Assembly (NCBI RefSeq): GCF_013464915.1
Contig: NZ_RAVT01000043.1
Coordinates: 15,803-65,069 of the forward strand
Direction of reading: 5' to 3'
Origin: Stenotrophomonas maltophilia
GTDB lineage: Bacteria > Pseudomonadota > Gammaproteobacteria > Xanthomonadales > Xanthomonadaceae
DNA length: 49,267 bases
A program made the translations under genes and the position numbers. The notes under the pieces are model-generated. The model searched no databases. It had not been told where the DNA came from and saw only the letters and a program-made list of their open reading frames with translations. Of the stretch, positions 8,243 to 17,210 are shown one piece after another (the stretch's first letter is position 1; every line of letters starts with the position of its first letter).

Positions 8243-9583
8243 ATGGTCGCCCGCATTCCTGCGCGCAGCCTGACGATGATGACGATGAAGCACTCCTGGT
8301 ACAGCCTCAAATGGCGGATTCGCCAGGCCTCGCGGCGGCTGGCCTCGGTGGTTCACAACCTGCGCCAGGTGGGCCCGGCCGCTACGCTGCGCAAGGTCAA
8401 GGCGGTGCTTCGCCCACATCCGCCGGCCGTGGCATCGGTGCCCGATCAACCGGCGCGTTCTTCCGGCGAAGCACGCAGCACGGCCCCTGCCGGTGCCGGA
8501 TACGTGCTGGTGCTGGATGCCAGTGCGCCCGATCCGACCCGCGATTCCGGCTCGGTCCGGATGTGCAAGATCCTCCAGTCGATCCGCGAGCTGGGATGGC
8601 AACCGGTGTTCATGCCGGACAATGGTGTCATCAGTGCCGACAGTCGCGGCTTCCTCCACGCGCTGGGCGTGGGCCTGATCGGCATCGCAGGCCGCCCCCG
8701 CCTCGACCAGTGGCTGCACGTGCACGGCCAGCAGCTGCGTGCGACCCTGCTCAGCCGCCACCATGTGGCGGCAGCCCACATCGGGCTGATCCGCGATTAC
8801 GGCGTGGGCAAGGTGATCTTCGACACCGTGGACCTGCACCATGTGCGTGAGCAGCGCGCTGCGGACCTGCGCCAGGACCCGGACCTGCAGCGGCAGGCTG
8901 CACGCACGCGGCAAAGCGAGTTCGCCCTGATCAACGCCAGCGACACGACGCTGGTGGTCAGCCAGACCGAGCTGGAGATGCTGCAGGCGCAACTGCCCGG
9001 CAGCGACATCCGGCTGCTCTCCAACATCCATGACGTGCAGGGCGGCACACGCCGCTTCGAGGACACCGCTGACCTGTACTTCGTGGGGGGCTATGCCCAT
9101 CAGCCCAACCAGGAAGCGCTGGAATGGCTGGTCGACGAGATCCATCCCCGCATCCGCGCACAGCGCCCGGAGATCGTCCTGCACCTGATCGGAGAGATTC
9201 CGGAGGACGTGGCGGCGCGCTACGCCGGCAACGGTGTCATCGTCCACGGCCACGTGGCATCACTGCAGCCCTTCCTGTCGCGCTGCAGGATCGCGCTCGC
9301 CCCGCTGCTCTCCGGCGCGGGAGTGAAAGGCAAGGTCAATGAAGCGATGAGCCACGGCATCCCGGTGGTGGCCACGCCGATCGCCGCCGAAGGCATGTTC
9401 CTGATCGACGGGCAGAACGCCCTGGTCGCCTCGGGCACCGAGGCGTTCAGCAGCGCCATCCTGCGCCTGTACTCGGATGAGCCGTTGTGGTCCCACATCT
9501 CCGAACAGGGCTACCACAACATCCGCGAGCACTTCTCCAGCGATGCGGCGCGCAGGAGTCTGGAAGCACTGCTGCGCGCCTGA
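8243..9583 (+). CDS. Glycosyltransferase, GT4-like
   Basis: About 446 residues; a GT-B fold glycosyltransferase. The C-terminal half has the family features: a segment LYFVGGYAHQPNQEALEWL, then GVIVHGHVASLQPFLSRCRI, then LSGAGVKGKVNEAMSHGIPV, where the acceptor and nucleotide-sugar loops of GT4 enzymes usually lie. The N-terminal half has VLDASAPDPTRDSGSVRM, typical of bacterial glycan GTs in which a fold begins with an acceptor-binding loop. Donor and acceptor cannot be deduced. The start is uncertain: ATGs at 8243, 8276, 8279 and 8285 are all in frame and none has a strong ribosome site. It precedes the polysaccharide region and converges on the CoA-transferase genes. Confidence 0.85.
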   Translation: MVARIPARSLTMMTMKHSWYSLKWRIRQASRRLASVVHNLRQVGPAATLRKVKAVLRPHPPAVASVPDQPARSSGEARSTAPAGAGYVLVLDASAPDPTRDSGSVRMCKILQSIRELGWQPVFMPDNGVISADSRGFLHALGVGLIGIAGRPRLDQWLHVHGQQLRATLLSRHHVAAAHIGLIRDYGVGKVIFDTVDLHHVREQRAADLRQDPDLQRQAARTRQSEFALINASDTTLVVSQTELEMLQAQLPGSDIRLLSNIHDVQGGTRRFEDTADLYFVGGYAHQPNQEALEWLVDEIHPRIRAQRPEIVLHLIGEIPEDVAARYAGNGVIVHGHVASLQPFLSRCRIALAPLLSGAGVKGKVNEAMSHGIPVVATPIAAEGMFLIDGQNALVASGTEAFSSAILRLYSDEPLWSHISEQGYHNIREHFSSDAARRSLEALLRA

Positions 9584-9605
9584 TCACTCCGGCGCGAACG
9601 CCGAT

Positions 9606-10238
9606 TCAACCTCGGGCGAACGCCACGCCGGTCTTCTCCTTCAGCTCCTCGTCGCCCACACCCGGCGCCGCTTCCACCAGGACCAGACCGGCATCGGTCA
9701 CGTCGAACACAGCCAGGTCGGTGATGATGCGGTCGACCACGCCCACGCCGGTCAGCGGCAGCGTGCATTCGGCCAGGATCTTGTGCTCGCCGTTCTTGGC
9801 GGTGTGCTCCATCAGCACCACCACGCGCTGCACGCCGGCCACCAGGTCCATCGCGCCGCCCATGCCCTTGACCATCTTGCCGGGCACCATCCAGTTCGCC
9901 AGATCGCCCTTGTCGGTCACCTGCATGGCACCGAGGATGGCCAGGTTGATGTGGCCGCCGCGGATCATCGCGAAGCTGTCGTGGCTGCCGAAGTAACTGG
10001 CGCCGGCACGCGCGGTGACGGTCTGCTTGCCGGCATTGATCAGGTCCGCGTCGACTTCATCCTCGGTCGGGAACGGGCCGATGCCGAGCAGGCCGTTCTC
10101 CGACTGCAGCCACACGTCCACGCCTTCGGGAATGTGGTTGGCGACCAGGGTCGGCAGGCCGATACCCAGGTTCACGTAGGCACCATCGGTCAGTTCGCGG
10201 GCGGCGCGCGCCGCCATTTCATCGCGGGTCCACGCCAT
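9606..10238 (-). CDS. scoB: 3-oxoacid CoA-transferase subunit B (LpsJ-like)
   Basis: A 210-residue CoA-transferase beta subunit. The start [19 protein letters not shown] and the glycine-rich [12 protein letters not shown] match the family. The catalytic glutamate lies in SENGLLGIG. With subunit A it moves CoA between succinyl-CoA and a 3-oxoacid such as acetoacetate. Only one base separates it from the upstream subunit A gene. In Xanthomonas the homologous pair next to the LPS/xan genes was named lpsJ/lpsI, but its chemistry is that of a metabolic CoA-transferase; a role in glycan synthesis is unproven. Confidence 0.93.
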   Translation of the reverse strand: MAWTRDEMAARAARELTDGAYVNLGIGLPTLVANHIPEGVDVWLQSENGLLGIGPFPTEDEVDADLINAGKQTVTARAGASYFGSHDSFAMIRGGHINLAILGAMQVTDKGDLANWMVPGKMVKGMGGAMDLVAGVQRVVVLMEHTAKNGEHKILAECTLPLTGVGVVDRIITDLAVFDVTDAGLVLVEAAPGVGDEELKEKTGVAFARG

Positions 10239-10239
10239 G

Positions 10240-10971
10240 TCAGTTGCCCTCCGCGCGGATGGTGCGCTGTTCGATGCGTTTTTCAGGATGCGCGTTGTGC
10301 ACGATGCGGTGCACGTAGATGCCCGGCAGGTGCACCTGGTCCGGATCGATGGCGCCCACCGGCACGACCTCCTCGACCTCCGCGATGCAGACCTTGCCGG
10401 CCATCGCACAGGCCGGGTTGAAGTTGCGCGCGGTCTTGCGGAACACCAGGTTGCCGGCTTCGTCGGCCTTCCACGCCTTGACCAGCGCCACGTCGGCGCG
10501 CAGCGCGGTTTCCATCACGTAGTGCTTGCCGTCGAACTCGCGGGTTTCCTTGCCTTCGGCCACCACCGTGCCATAGCCGGTGGCGGTGAAGAACGCAGGA
10601 ATGCCAGCACCGCCAGCACGCAGTCGTTCGGCCAGGGTGCCCTGCGGGTTGAATTCGAGTTCCAGTTCGCCGGCCAGGAACTGCCGCTCGAACTCCTTGT
10701 TCTCGCCCACGTAGGACGAAATCATCTTGCTGATCTGGCGTGTTTCCAGCAGCTGGCCCAGACCGAAGCCATCGACCCCCGCGTTGTTGGAGATCACGGT
10801 CAAGCCCTTGGCACCGCTGTCACGCAGCGCGGCGATCAGCGCCTCGGGAATGCCGCACAGGCCGAAGCCGCCGACAGCCAGGGTCTGGCCATCGGCGACC
10901 ACGCCCTCCAGCGCCTGCGCTGCGGTGGCGAAGCGCTTGCCGCGCTTGCCGGTGGAAGTCACGTGTTCCAT
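10240..10971 (-). CDS. scoA: 3-oxoacid CoA-transferase subunit A (LpsI-like)
   Basis: A 243-residue alpha subunit, carrying the family signature [14 protein letters not shown] and [14 protein letters not shown]. It also has [30 protein letters not shown], cut here only for description: [12 protein letters not shown] is followed by GAGIPAFFT. The ATG at 10971 is chosen because it starts at the usual point before the conserved domain; an upstream in-frame start at 11046 would add an unlikely extension. It forms a two-gene operon with subunit B. Confidence 0.93.
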   Translation of the reverse strand: MEHVTSTGKRGKRFATAAQALEGVVADGQTLAVGGFGLCGIPEALIAALRDSGAKGLTVISNNAGVDGFGLGQLLETRQISKMISSYVGENKEFERQFLAGELELEFNPQGTLAERLRAGGAGIPAFFTATGYGTVVAEGKETREFDGKHYVMETALRADVALVKAWKADEAGNLVFRKTARNFNPACAMAGKVCIAEVEEVVPVGAIDPDQVHLPGIYVHRIVHNAHPEKRIEQRTIRAEGN

Positions 10972-11067
10972 TTCTACAGCCCCACACGGGAAGAATGAGC
11001 GCATTCTAGCGCTACACCCGCATACGGCTGGGATGCGCCGCAGCATGACGCCACGGCGCGTTGCGGC

Positions 11068-12279
11068 TCAGCGTGTGCGCGGGATCTTCGCGGTGGCGCG
11101 ATGTTCCAGCGCCAGCAGCACCGCAAACCCCAGCAGCAGTGTCACCGGCATGCGGACACGGTCGACGCTGGTGCGCAGGTGCCAGTCCAGGTCATGCGGT
11201 GTGCCCAGGTAGACCAGGAACAGGACGGCCGCGTACGCCAGCGCCGCCAGCACCGCCGCCGATGCCGCCGGAACCCGCAGCACAGGGCGCCAGAGCACGG
11301 CCAGTACCAGCAGCGGCACCAGCACCCAGGCATCCAGCAGCAGGCGTTGGACGATCGCCAGGGTTCCGCCATCGCGGCCAAGGCGCGCCAGCAGCTGCGT
11401 CTTCATGTCGCTTCCGGCCAGGTCATTGCCAACCCCTGCCTGCCCGATAGCCAGCTTCCATGCCAGCAGCGGCAGCAGCGCCACAACCGCGGCCAGCAGG
11501 ATGCGCCAGCCCAGGCGACGCTCGCGCAGCAGGCCTTCGCCCAGGACCACGGCGGTCAACAAGGACGCGAGCACGGCACCTTCGTTCTTCAGCATCGACA
11601 GCACGGCGATCAGCAAGGTGAATGCGACCAGCTCACGGCGCTCACCCGCGTTCCCGCACACGCGGTAGCGCATGGCGGTCGCCACGGCAGCGACCGCGTA
11701 GAGGGCCACCAGCGCATCCATGTAGCCGTTGATCAGCATGTCGCGGCCCAGGCGCATCAGCAGCAGTGCGAACAGCACGCCCCACCAGCGCCAACGGAAA
11801 CTCGGGGCGATCAGCAGCAGCGCCGGCAGCAGCAGCAACGGTGCCACCGCCTTCGGCAGCAGCTCGTTCCAGTGCCCGGCCAGGCCTGCGGCGGAGGCCA
11901 TCAGCCAGGGCACCAGCGCGGGATAGTCGTTGTGGCTCCACGGCGCGTAATCATCCAGCTGCGCGTACAGCGTGCCTTCCAGGAAGATCCGCTTGGCATG
12001 GAACAACCAGATCGAACGCGGGTCCCAGCCATCGCTGGGGCTGCCCAGTGCGATCAGCACCAGCACCAGCACCATCAGCACCAGCGGTGCGGTGCGCAGG
12101 TCACGCAGCGCCGGCAGCGCAAGCAGCGCACTGAGCACGAATGCCGCGAACACCACCAGGACCGGCCAGCCGACCAGCCCGATGGCCGCCAGGCCATAGC
12201 CCAGCAGGGCAAAGGCCAGCATGGCCAGCGCCGCGCGGCGCCCCCATTCAACCGCAGTTGGCAAGGACGACATCGCCAC
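11068..12279 (-). CDS. Polytopic membrane protein, putative GT-C glycosyltransferase
   Basis: A 403-residue protein with about ten hydrophobic helices. The first periplasmic loop holds SDGWDPRSIWLFHAKRIF, an Asp-rich motif in the place where GT-C enzymes carry their catalytic aspartate. A second loop has WSHNDYPALVPW. Such proteins transfer sugars from polyprenyl-phosphate donors to acceptors outside the inner membrane. It is the last gene of an operon with a GT2, a GtrA and a UDP-glucuronate decarboxylase, so it is the best candidate for the sugar-adding enzyme of that set. It overlaps the preceding gene by about 32 bases. Assignment as GT-C is inferred from topology and context. Confidence 0.75.
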   Translation of the reverse strand: MAMSSLPTAVEWGRRAALAMLAFALLGYGLAAIGLVGWPVLVVFAAFVLSALLALPALRDLRTAPLVLMVLVLVLIALGSPSDGWDPRSIWLFHAKRIFLEGTLYAQLDDYAPWSHNDYPALVPWLMASAAGLAGHWNELLPKAVAPLLLLPALLLIAPSFRWRWWGVLFALLLMRLGRDMLINGYMDALVALYAVAAVATAMRYRVCGNAGERRELVAFTLLIAVLSMLKNEGAVLASLLTAVVLGEGLLRERRLGWRILLAAVVALLPLLAWKLAIGQAGVGNDLAGSDMKTQLLARLGRDGGTLAIVQRLLLDAWVLVPLLVLAVLWRPVLRVPAASAAVLAALAYAAVLFLVYLGTPHDLDWHLRTSVDRVRMPVTLLLGFAVLLALEHRATAKIPRTR

Positions 12280-12679
12280 GCCTCCCCAGCACCTGGCACT
12301 GCCCCAGCAGCGGATCGTTGGACTTCAGCAGGCGGTGTGCCACGTCGGTGTCGCTGAAGCGCACCGGATAGAGTGCCTCCCACATGCGCTGCTGGATCAG
12401 CGGATCGTCCTTCAGCCCTTGCCCCAGCGACAGTGGCGAGAGATCGCCCGGCTGCGCCCGCAGCAGGTCGCGCGCATCGACCACTTCGCGCGGTACCGCC
12501 GCGCTGAAGCCGGCATCGTCCGCCAGCGCCTGGCGCAGCAACGACGCCTGAAACTCCGATCGCTTGGCGACCGAAACGAGCATGACACCCCATAGCAGCG
12601 CAAGGATGCCGGCAATCGCCAGATCCCAGCCCGCAAGGCGTGGCAGGGAGGAGGTAGGAGTAGAGGTCATGTCTTCCAT
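12248..12679 (-). CDS. Hypothetical protein with one membrane helix
   Basis: A 143-residue protein of no family I recognise. It has one hydrophobic helix near residues 17-37 (GWDLAIAGILALLWGVMLVS) and a soluble C-terminal part of about 100 residues, presumably periplasmic, with a late Cys pair (GQCQVLG and ANCG). The start at 12679 is preferred over upstream 12739; ATG at 12670 is also possible. It overlaps the GT-C-like gene downstream, suggesting coupled translation and joint function. Confidence 0.7.
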   Translation of the reverse strand: MEDMTSTPTSSLPRLAGWDLAIAGILALLWGVMLVSVAKRSEFQASLLRQALADDAGFSAAVPREVVDARDLLRAQPGDLSPLSLGQGLKDDPLIQQRMWEALYPVRFSDTDVAHRLLKSNDPLLGQCQVLGRRGDVVLANCG

Positions 12680-12729
12680 GAAACGTTCAAGAAGCGGGCA
12701 GCGGGAATCAATGCAATACAGCGATGGAG

Positions 12730-13329
12730 CTAGCGGCAACGGTAGTCGGACGGCATCTGGCTGTCGCGGAAGGGATCAGTGAGTGCATCGGTGTACTGAC
12801 CCATCAGCAGGCGGTGGGTCGGCAGCATGTTCTGCCGGTAGAAGCGGCCGAACGATGCCAGGCGCTCGCCGCGTGCGGTCAAGCGGACGCAGCCATCATG
12901 GATCTGCACCGTTCCGGACTGCAGCTGCTCGGTCAGGCGCACTTCCACCAGGTGATGCTCGCGCACGTACTCTTCGGTGAACACCTGGCGGAACGCATCT
13001 TCGCGGATACCGCCGCCGCGCTGCTGCAGCTTCTCCAGGATGTAGAAGGACAGCGAGCGATCGATGACGGTCGGGATCGAGATCGCGAACACATAGCCCC
13101 CCAGCAACCAGATGGCAGCCAGCTGGATCAGCTCGAGGCGGCTGAAATCCCTGAACCACTTCAGCGCGTACAGGCCGGCAAACACCACCACCAGCGCGAT
13201 CACCGCATCGAGGATGCTGGCGTACAGCACCACGTTCACCCGGAACTGGCGCATGTGTACGTAGTAGACCAGCAGCAGCACCACGATGAAGACAAGGGTT
13301 GCCAGTGCGGCACGGAAGTACTTGTTCAC
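12730..13329 (-). CDS. Hypothetical membrane protein
   Basis: A 199-residue protein starting with GTG that overlaps the gtrA-like stop by four bases (GTGA). Three hydrophobic helices are predicted at about 5-25, 37-58 and 70-90. The remaining part, about 95-199, is soluble and has a pattern (VEVRLTEQLQSGTVQ, then DGCVRLTARGERLASFGRF) that reads like a helix-turn with a wing, similar to a winged-helix fold; this is only an impression. No function is known. It belongs to the Gtr-like operon. Confidence 0.72.
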   Translation of the reverse strand: MNKYFRAALATLVFIVVLLLVYYVHMRQFRVNVVLYASILDAVIALVVVFAGLYALKWFRDFSRLELIQLAAIWLLGGYVFAISIPTVIDRSLSFYILEKLQQRGGGIREDAFRQVFTEEYVREHHLVEVRLTEQLQSGTVQIHDGCVRLTARGERLASFGRFYRQNMLPTHRLLMGQYTDALTDPFRDSQMPSDYRCR

Positions 13330-13715
13330 TTGAACACCACCAATCGGTTGGCAATGAAGCTGATGGCCATCTGCATCCCGGTGGCGAGCACGAAGCCGAT
13401 GCGGTAATCCAGACCCAGCCGATCGGCCCAGAGGTACATCACCAGCGCGTGCAGCACGGCGATCGAGGCATACACCAGCAGGAACAACGAGCCCTGCCGC
13501 GCCAGGCTGCCCTGGCGGCCACGGAACACGAAGTAGCGGCTGCCCAGGAACGAGGCGGTGATGCCGAACACGGCGGCCAGCGCATTGGCCGCTGCCGCCA
13601 GCGGGATATGCAGCACTTCGATGTTGAAGCGCAGCACGCCATAGTGCACGGCAGTGGCGGCCAGACCGTTGATCACGTAACGGACGGCCTGCCCGCCGAG
13701 CGCATCCTTAGCCAT
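13326..13715 (-). CDS. GtrA-family membrane protein
   Basis: A 129-residue protein with four membrane helices, matching GtrA (VRYVINGLAATAVHYGVLRF, then SFLGSRYFVFRG, ending with ISFIANRLVVFK). GtrA proteins are thought to flip polyprenyl-phosphate sugars across the inner membrane. The ATG at 13715 overlaps the GT2 gene by 8 bases, the usual arrangement of gtrB and gtrA. An upstream start at 13754 would lie deeper in the GT2 gene and is less likely. Confidence 0.9.
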   Translation of the reverse strand: MAKDALGGQAVRYVINGLAATAVHYGVLRFNIEVLHIPLAAAANALAAVFGITASFLGSRYFVFRGRQGSLARQGSLFLLVYASIAVLHALVMYLWADRLGLDYRIGFVLATGMQMAISFIANRLVVFK

Positions 13716-14652
13716 TGCGGCGGCCGGCATGCAGGACCTCGTCGACGAACTCACGGTAGCTGCCGACGCTCATCACGCCGCCACCGCGCATCATTCCCGA
13801 CAGCATCAGGATGATCAGCGTCAGCGCCGCGGTCTGCAGGAACACCAGCACCAGGATGCCGAACGCCAGCGAGAACCAGCCCTGCGAGGCAAACCCCAGC
13901 ATCTTCAGCCCGGTAGCGACGATGCCACCGATGATCGACAGTGCTGCCACCATGGTGCAGGCGATGCCCACGCGCACCAGCACGTCCTCGGCAAACACCA
14001 TCAGGGCACGGAATCCGTGCAGGGCCAGGCCAACGAAGTTCATCTTGCTGCGACCGGCGTAGCGCGGGCCACGATCCAGCGCGCAGGTCTGCACGCGCAG
14101 CTTCGAGCCCAGTACGCAGGCTGCAACGTGGATCCACAGCTCCTGCATCGATGCCAACCGGCGCACCGCCGGCATCTTCGCCGCCATGAAATTGCCGAAG
14201 CTGATCTGGCGCCCGCTGAGCAGCGAGAACAGCAGCTTGTAGACGATGTAGAACGACTTGAACTTCAGCGATTCGACGCGGCTGCGACGGCTGGCCACCA
14301 CCACGTCGACATCGGCCGAATCCAGGCCCGCCACCAGCTCGGTGATGCTCTCCGGCATATCCTCGCCATCGGAATCCATCACCACGACAATGTCATTGCC
14401 ATCGAAGTGCTCGGCCACATAGCCCAGGCCGATGGCGATCGCACGCTGATGCCCGACATTGCGACGCAGGCGGATCACCACGCCCTCCAGCCCCGAAGCC
14501 TCAATGGCGCTGATCGGCAATGGCTGCCGCACCGAGCCGTCGTCCACGGCCACCACATAGGTGTCCGGACCCTGGGTGCGGGCGAGCTCGACGAACAGCT
14601 TCGAGGAGGCTTCCAGGTCCTCGTAGACCGGCATCACCACGATCTTGCGCAT
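13708..14652 (-). CDS. GT2 polyprenyl-phosphate glycosyltransferase (GtrB-like)
   Basis: A 314-residue protein with an N-terminal GT-A domain (1-230) and two C-terminal membrane helices (about 230-295), the layout of GtrB/dolichol-phosphate-mannose synthase-type enzymes. The donor-binding DXD region is DSDGED and the front part has VVAVDDGS and RRNVGHQRAIAIG. It would attach a sugar from a nucleotide donor to undecaprenyl phosphate on the cytoplasmic face. The start at 14652 follows GAGGTGGCGACG; a GTG at 14661 is an alternative. It sits directly after the UDP-glucuronate decarboxylase, which suggests UDP-xylose as a possible donor. Confidence 0.87.
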   Translation of the reverse strand: MRKIVVMPVYEDLEASSKLFVELARTQGPDTYVVAVDDGSVRQPLPISAIEASGLEGVVIRLRRNVGHQRAIAIGLGYVAEHFDGNDIVVVMDSDGEDMPESITELVAGLDSADVDVVVASRRSRVESLKFKSFYIVYKLLFSLLSGRQISFGNFMAAKMPAVRRLASMQELWIHVAACVLGSKLRVQTCALDRGPRYAGRSKMNFVGLALHGFRALMVFAEDVLVRVGIACTMVAALSIIGGIVATGLKMLGFASQGWFSLAFGILVLVFLQTAALTLIILMLSGMMRGGGVMSVGSYREFVDEVLHAGRRNG

Positions 14653-14662
14653 CGTCGCCACC

Positions 14663-15619
14663 TCAGGCCTGCAAGCGATGGCGGAAATAGGCGATGGTCT
14701 CCTTCAGGCCATCCTCCAGGCCGACCTTCGGCTCCCAGCCCAGATCGGCCTTGGCCAGGCTGATGTCCGGCTGGCGCTGGCGCGGATCATCCGACGGCAG
14801 CGGGCGGTACTCGATCTTCGACGCGCCGCCGACCAGGCGGAGCACGGTCTCGGCCAGTTCCAACATGGTGTACTCGGACGGATTGCCGATATTGATCGGA
14901 CCGGTGAGATCAGCCGGTGAGTCCATCAGCCGCAGCATGCCTTCGATCAGGTCATCGACATAGCAGAAGCTGCGCGTCTGGCTGCCATCGCCATAAATGG
15001 TAATCGGCTCGCCCTTCAGCGCCTGCACGATGAAGTTGCTGACCACCCGGCCGTCATTGGGATGCATGCGCGGACCATACGTGTTGAAGATGCGCATGAC
15101 CTTGATCTCCAACTGGTGCTGGCGCCAGTAGTCGAAGAACAGCGTTTCGGCGCAACGCTTGCCCTCGTCATAGCAGCTGCGGATGCCGATCGGGTTGACC
15201 CGGCCCCAGTAGCCTTCCACCTGCGGGTGGATTTCCGGATCGCCGTACACCTCGCTGGTGCTGGCCTGCAGGATGCGCGCGCGCAGGCGCTTGGCCAGGC
15301 CGAGCATGTTGATCGCGCCATGCACGCTGGTCTTGGTGGTCTGCACCGGGTCCTGCTGGTAGTGGATCGGTGACGCTGGGCAGGCCAGGTTGAAGATCCG
15401 GTCCACTTCCACATAGAGCGGGAACGTCACGTCATGGCGCATGAGCTCGAACCGTGGGTGGCCCAGCAGCCCATCCACGTTCGCCTTGCTGCCGGTGTAG
15501 AAGTTGTCCACGCAGAGGACGTCATGGCCGCCCGCGATGAGCCGATCGCACAGATGCGACCCAAGGAAGCCCGCGCCTCCGGTCACCAGCACGCGTTTCT
15601 GATCGTGAGTGAATTTCAA
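14663..15619 (-). CDS. UDP-glucuronate decarboxylase / NAD-dependent epimerase
   Basis: A protein of about 318 residues from the extended short-chain dehydrogenase group. The NAD site is [12 protein letters not shown], the catalytic triad includes TSEVYGDP and YDEGKR, and NTYGPRM and [14 protein letters not shown] follow. These match UDP-xylose synthase (UXS), which decarboxylates UDP-glucuronate. Start: no ATG lies close to the Rossmann fold, but TTG at 15619 follows a good ribosome site (GAGG six bases before) and gives a standard N-terminus; ATG at 15676 is an alternative. It heads the minus-strand operon and diverges from xanA. Confidence 0.88.
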   Translation of the reverse strand: MKFTHDQKRVLVTGGAGFLGSHLCDRLIAGGHDVLCVDNFYTGSKANVDGLLGHPRFELMRHDVTFPLYVEVDRIFNLACPASPIHYQQDPVQTTKTSVHGAINMLGLAKRLRARILQASTSEVYGDPEIHPQVEGYWGRVNPIGIRSCYDEGKRCAETLFFDYWRQHQLEIKVMRIFNTYGPRMHPNDGRVVSNFIVQALKGEPITIYGDGSQTRSFCYVDDLIEGMLRLMDSPADLTGPINIGNPSEYTMLELAETVLRLVGGASKIEYRPLPSDDPRQRQPDISLAKADLGWEPKVGLEDGLKETIAYFRHRLQA

Positions 15620-15816
15620 AGCAAACCTCGATCCTTCTGGAACAGCAGGCCAATTGGCGATGGCCACGCGGGCCATGTCCTCGGTCGTCAGCGCGCAATT
15701 GTATGCGAACTGCCCGCTGGCCATGGCCCATCGACGGGGAATCGGCCTGCCCCCTCCCAAGTCAACGCTGCTGGCCGGGCGCCCCTGGCTCACCGGCCGT
15801 TTGCAGACCCTCCCGC

Positions 15817-15822
15817 TATAAT
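15817..15822 (+). promoter_or_regulatory. Candidate -10 box for xanAB
   Basis: A consensus TATAAT ends 30 bases before the xanA ATG. No good -35 box is seen at 16-18 bases upstream, so the promoter may depend on an activator or be weak. Confidence 0.5.
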
Positions 15823-15852
15823 CAGGCTTCTCTATCCGGATGGACTGCTTCG

Positions 15853-17199
15853 ATGCCCCTGCCCGCTTTCAAGGCCTACGATATCCGCGGCCGTGTGCCG
15901 GAAGAACTGAACGAGGACCTGGCCCGTCGCATCGGCGTCGCCCTGGCCGCACAGCTCGCTCCAGGCCCGGTGGTCCTCGGCCATGATGTGCGCCTGACCA
16001 GTCCGGCACTGCAGGATGCGCTGGCCGCAGGCCTGCGTGGGACCGGCCGTGAGGTGATCGACATCGGCCTGTGCGGCACCGAAGAGGTCTACTTCCAGAC
16101 CGACCACCTCGGCGCGGCCGGCGGCGTGATGGTGACCGCCAGCCACAACCCGATGGACTACAACGGCATGAAGCTGGTGAAGGAGAACGCGCGGCCGATC
16201 AGTTCGGATACCGGCCTGTTCGCGATTTCCGACGCGGTCGCCGCCGATACCTCCGAGGCCCAGCCGCCGCGTGCCGGGCAGACCGCCCAGCATGACAAGC
16301 ACGCCTACATCCAGCATCTGCTGAGCTACGTCGATGCCAGCAAACTGAAGCCGCTGAAGCTGGTGGTCAATGCGGGCAATGGCGGCGCCGGCGCCATCGT
16401 CGACCTGCTGGCACCGCACCTGCCGTTCGAGTTCATCCGCATCTGCCACGAGCCGAACGGCAGCTTCCCCAACGGCATTCCCAACCCGCTGCTGCCGGAG
16501 AACCGCGCCGCCACCGCCGACGCGGTGCGCGAACACGGTGCCGACTTCGGCATCGCCTGGGACGGTGACTTCGACCGTTGCTTCTTCTTCGACCACAGCG
16601 GCCGCTTCATCGAGGGCTACTACCTGGTCGGCCTGCTGGCCAAGGCGATCCTGGCGCGCCATCCCGGCGGCAAGATCGTGCATGACCCGCGCCTGGTCTG
16701 GAACACTGTGGACATGGTCGAGCAAGCCGGCGGTGTCGCGGTGCAGTGCAAGAGCGGCCATGCCTTCATCAAGGAAAAGATGCGTGCCGAAGACGCGGTA
16801 TACGGCGGCGAGATGAGCGCACACCACTATTTCCGCGAGTTCGCCTATGCCGACTCGGGCATGATTCCGTGGCTGCTGATCGCCCAGCTGGTTTCAGAGA
16901 GCGGCCGTTCGCTGGCCGACTGGGTTGAAGACCGAATGGCTGCCTATCCGTGCAGTGGCGAGATCAACTTCAAGGTCGCCGACGCCAAGGCCGCCGTTGC
17001 GCGCGTGATGGAGCACTTCGCGGCGCAATCGCCCAGGCTGGACCACACCGATGGCATCAGTGCGGACTTCGGCAATTGGCGCTTCAACCTGCGCAGCTCC
17101 AACACCGAACCGCTGCTGCGCTTGAACGTCGAAGCGCGCGGTGACGCTGCGTTGATGCAGGCGCGCACCGACGAAATTTCCCGTCTGATCCAGCAGTAA
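15853..17199 (+). CDS. xanA: Phosphomannomutase/phosphoglucomutase XanA
   Basis: A 448-residue enzyme interconverting the 6- and 1-phosphates of mannose and glucose, which feeds GDP-mannose and dTDP/UDP-glucose synthesis. The active-site serine is S97 in TASHNP, the metal loop is DGDFDR (237-242) and the sugar loop is GEMSAHHY. Length and sequence agree with Xanthomonas XanA. The ATG at 15853 starts the expected N-terminus [14 protein letters not shown]. xanB follows after 11 bases, so these are co-transcribed. Confidence 0.96.
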   Translation: MPLPAFKAYDIRGRVPEELNEDLARRIGVALAAQLAPGPVVLGHDVRLTSPALQDALAAGLRGTGREVIDIGLCGTEEVYFQTDHLGAAGGVMVTASHNPMDYNGMKLVKENARPISSDTGLFAISDAVAADTSEAQPPRAGQTAQHDKHAYIQHLLSYVDASKLKPLKLVVNAGNGGAGAIVDLLAPHLPFEFIRICHEPNGSFPNGIPNPLLPENRAATADAVREHGADFGIAWDGDFDRCFFFDHSGRFIEGYYLVGLLAKAILARHPGGKIVHDPRLVWNTVDMVEQAGGVAVQCKSGHAFIKEKMRAEDAVYGGEMSAHHYFREFAYADSGMIPWLLIAQLVSESGRSLADWVEDRMAAYPCSGEINFKVADAKAAVARVMEHFAAQSPRLDHTDGISADFGNWRFNLRSSNTEPLLRLNVEARGDAALMQARTDEISRLIQQ

Positions 17200-17210
17200 C
17201 CGAGGCCCGC

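Noticed and set aside
9606..10971. A direct role of the CoA-transferase pair in LPS synthesis, as the lpsI/lpsJ names suggest.
   Set aside because: The catalytic motif is that of 3-oxoacid CoA-transferases; the names reflect location only.
15703..15852. Upstream extension of xanA by 50 codons.
   Set aside because: It would contain the TATAAT box and lacks similarity to the family; the ATG at 15853 gives the standard start.
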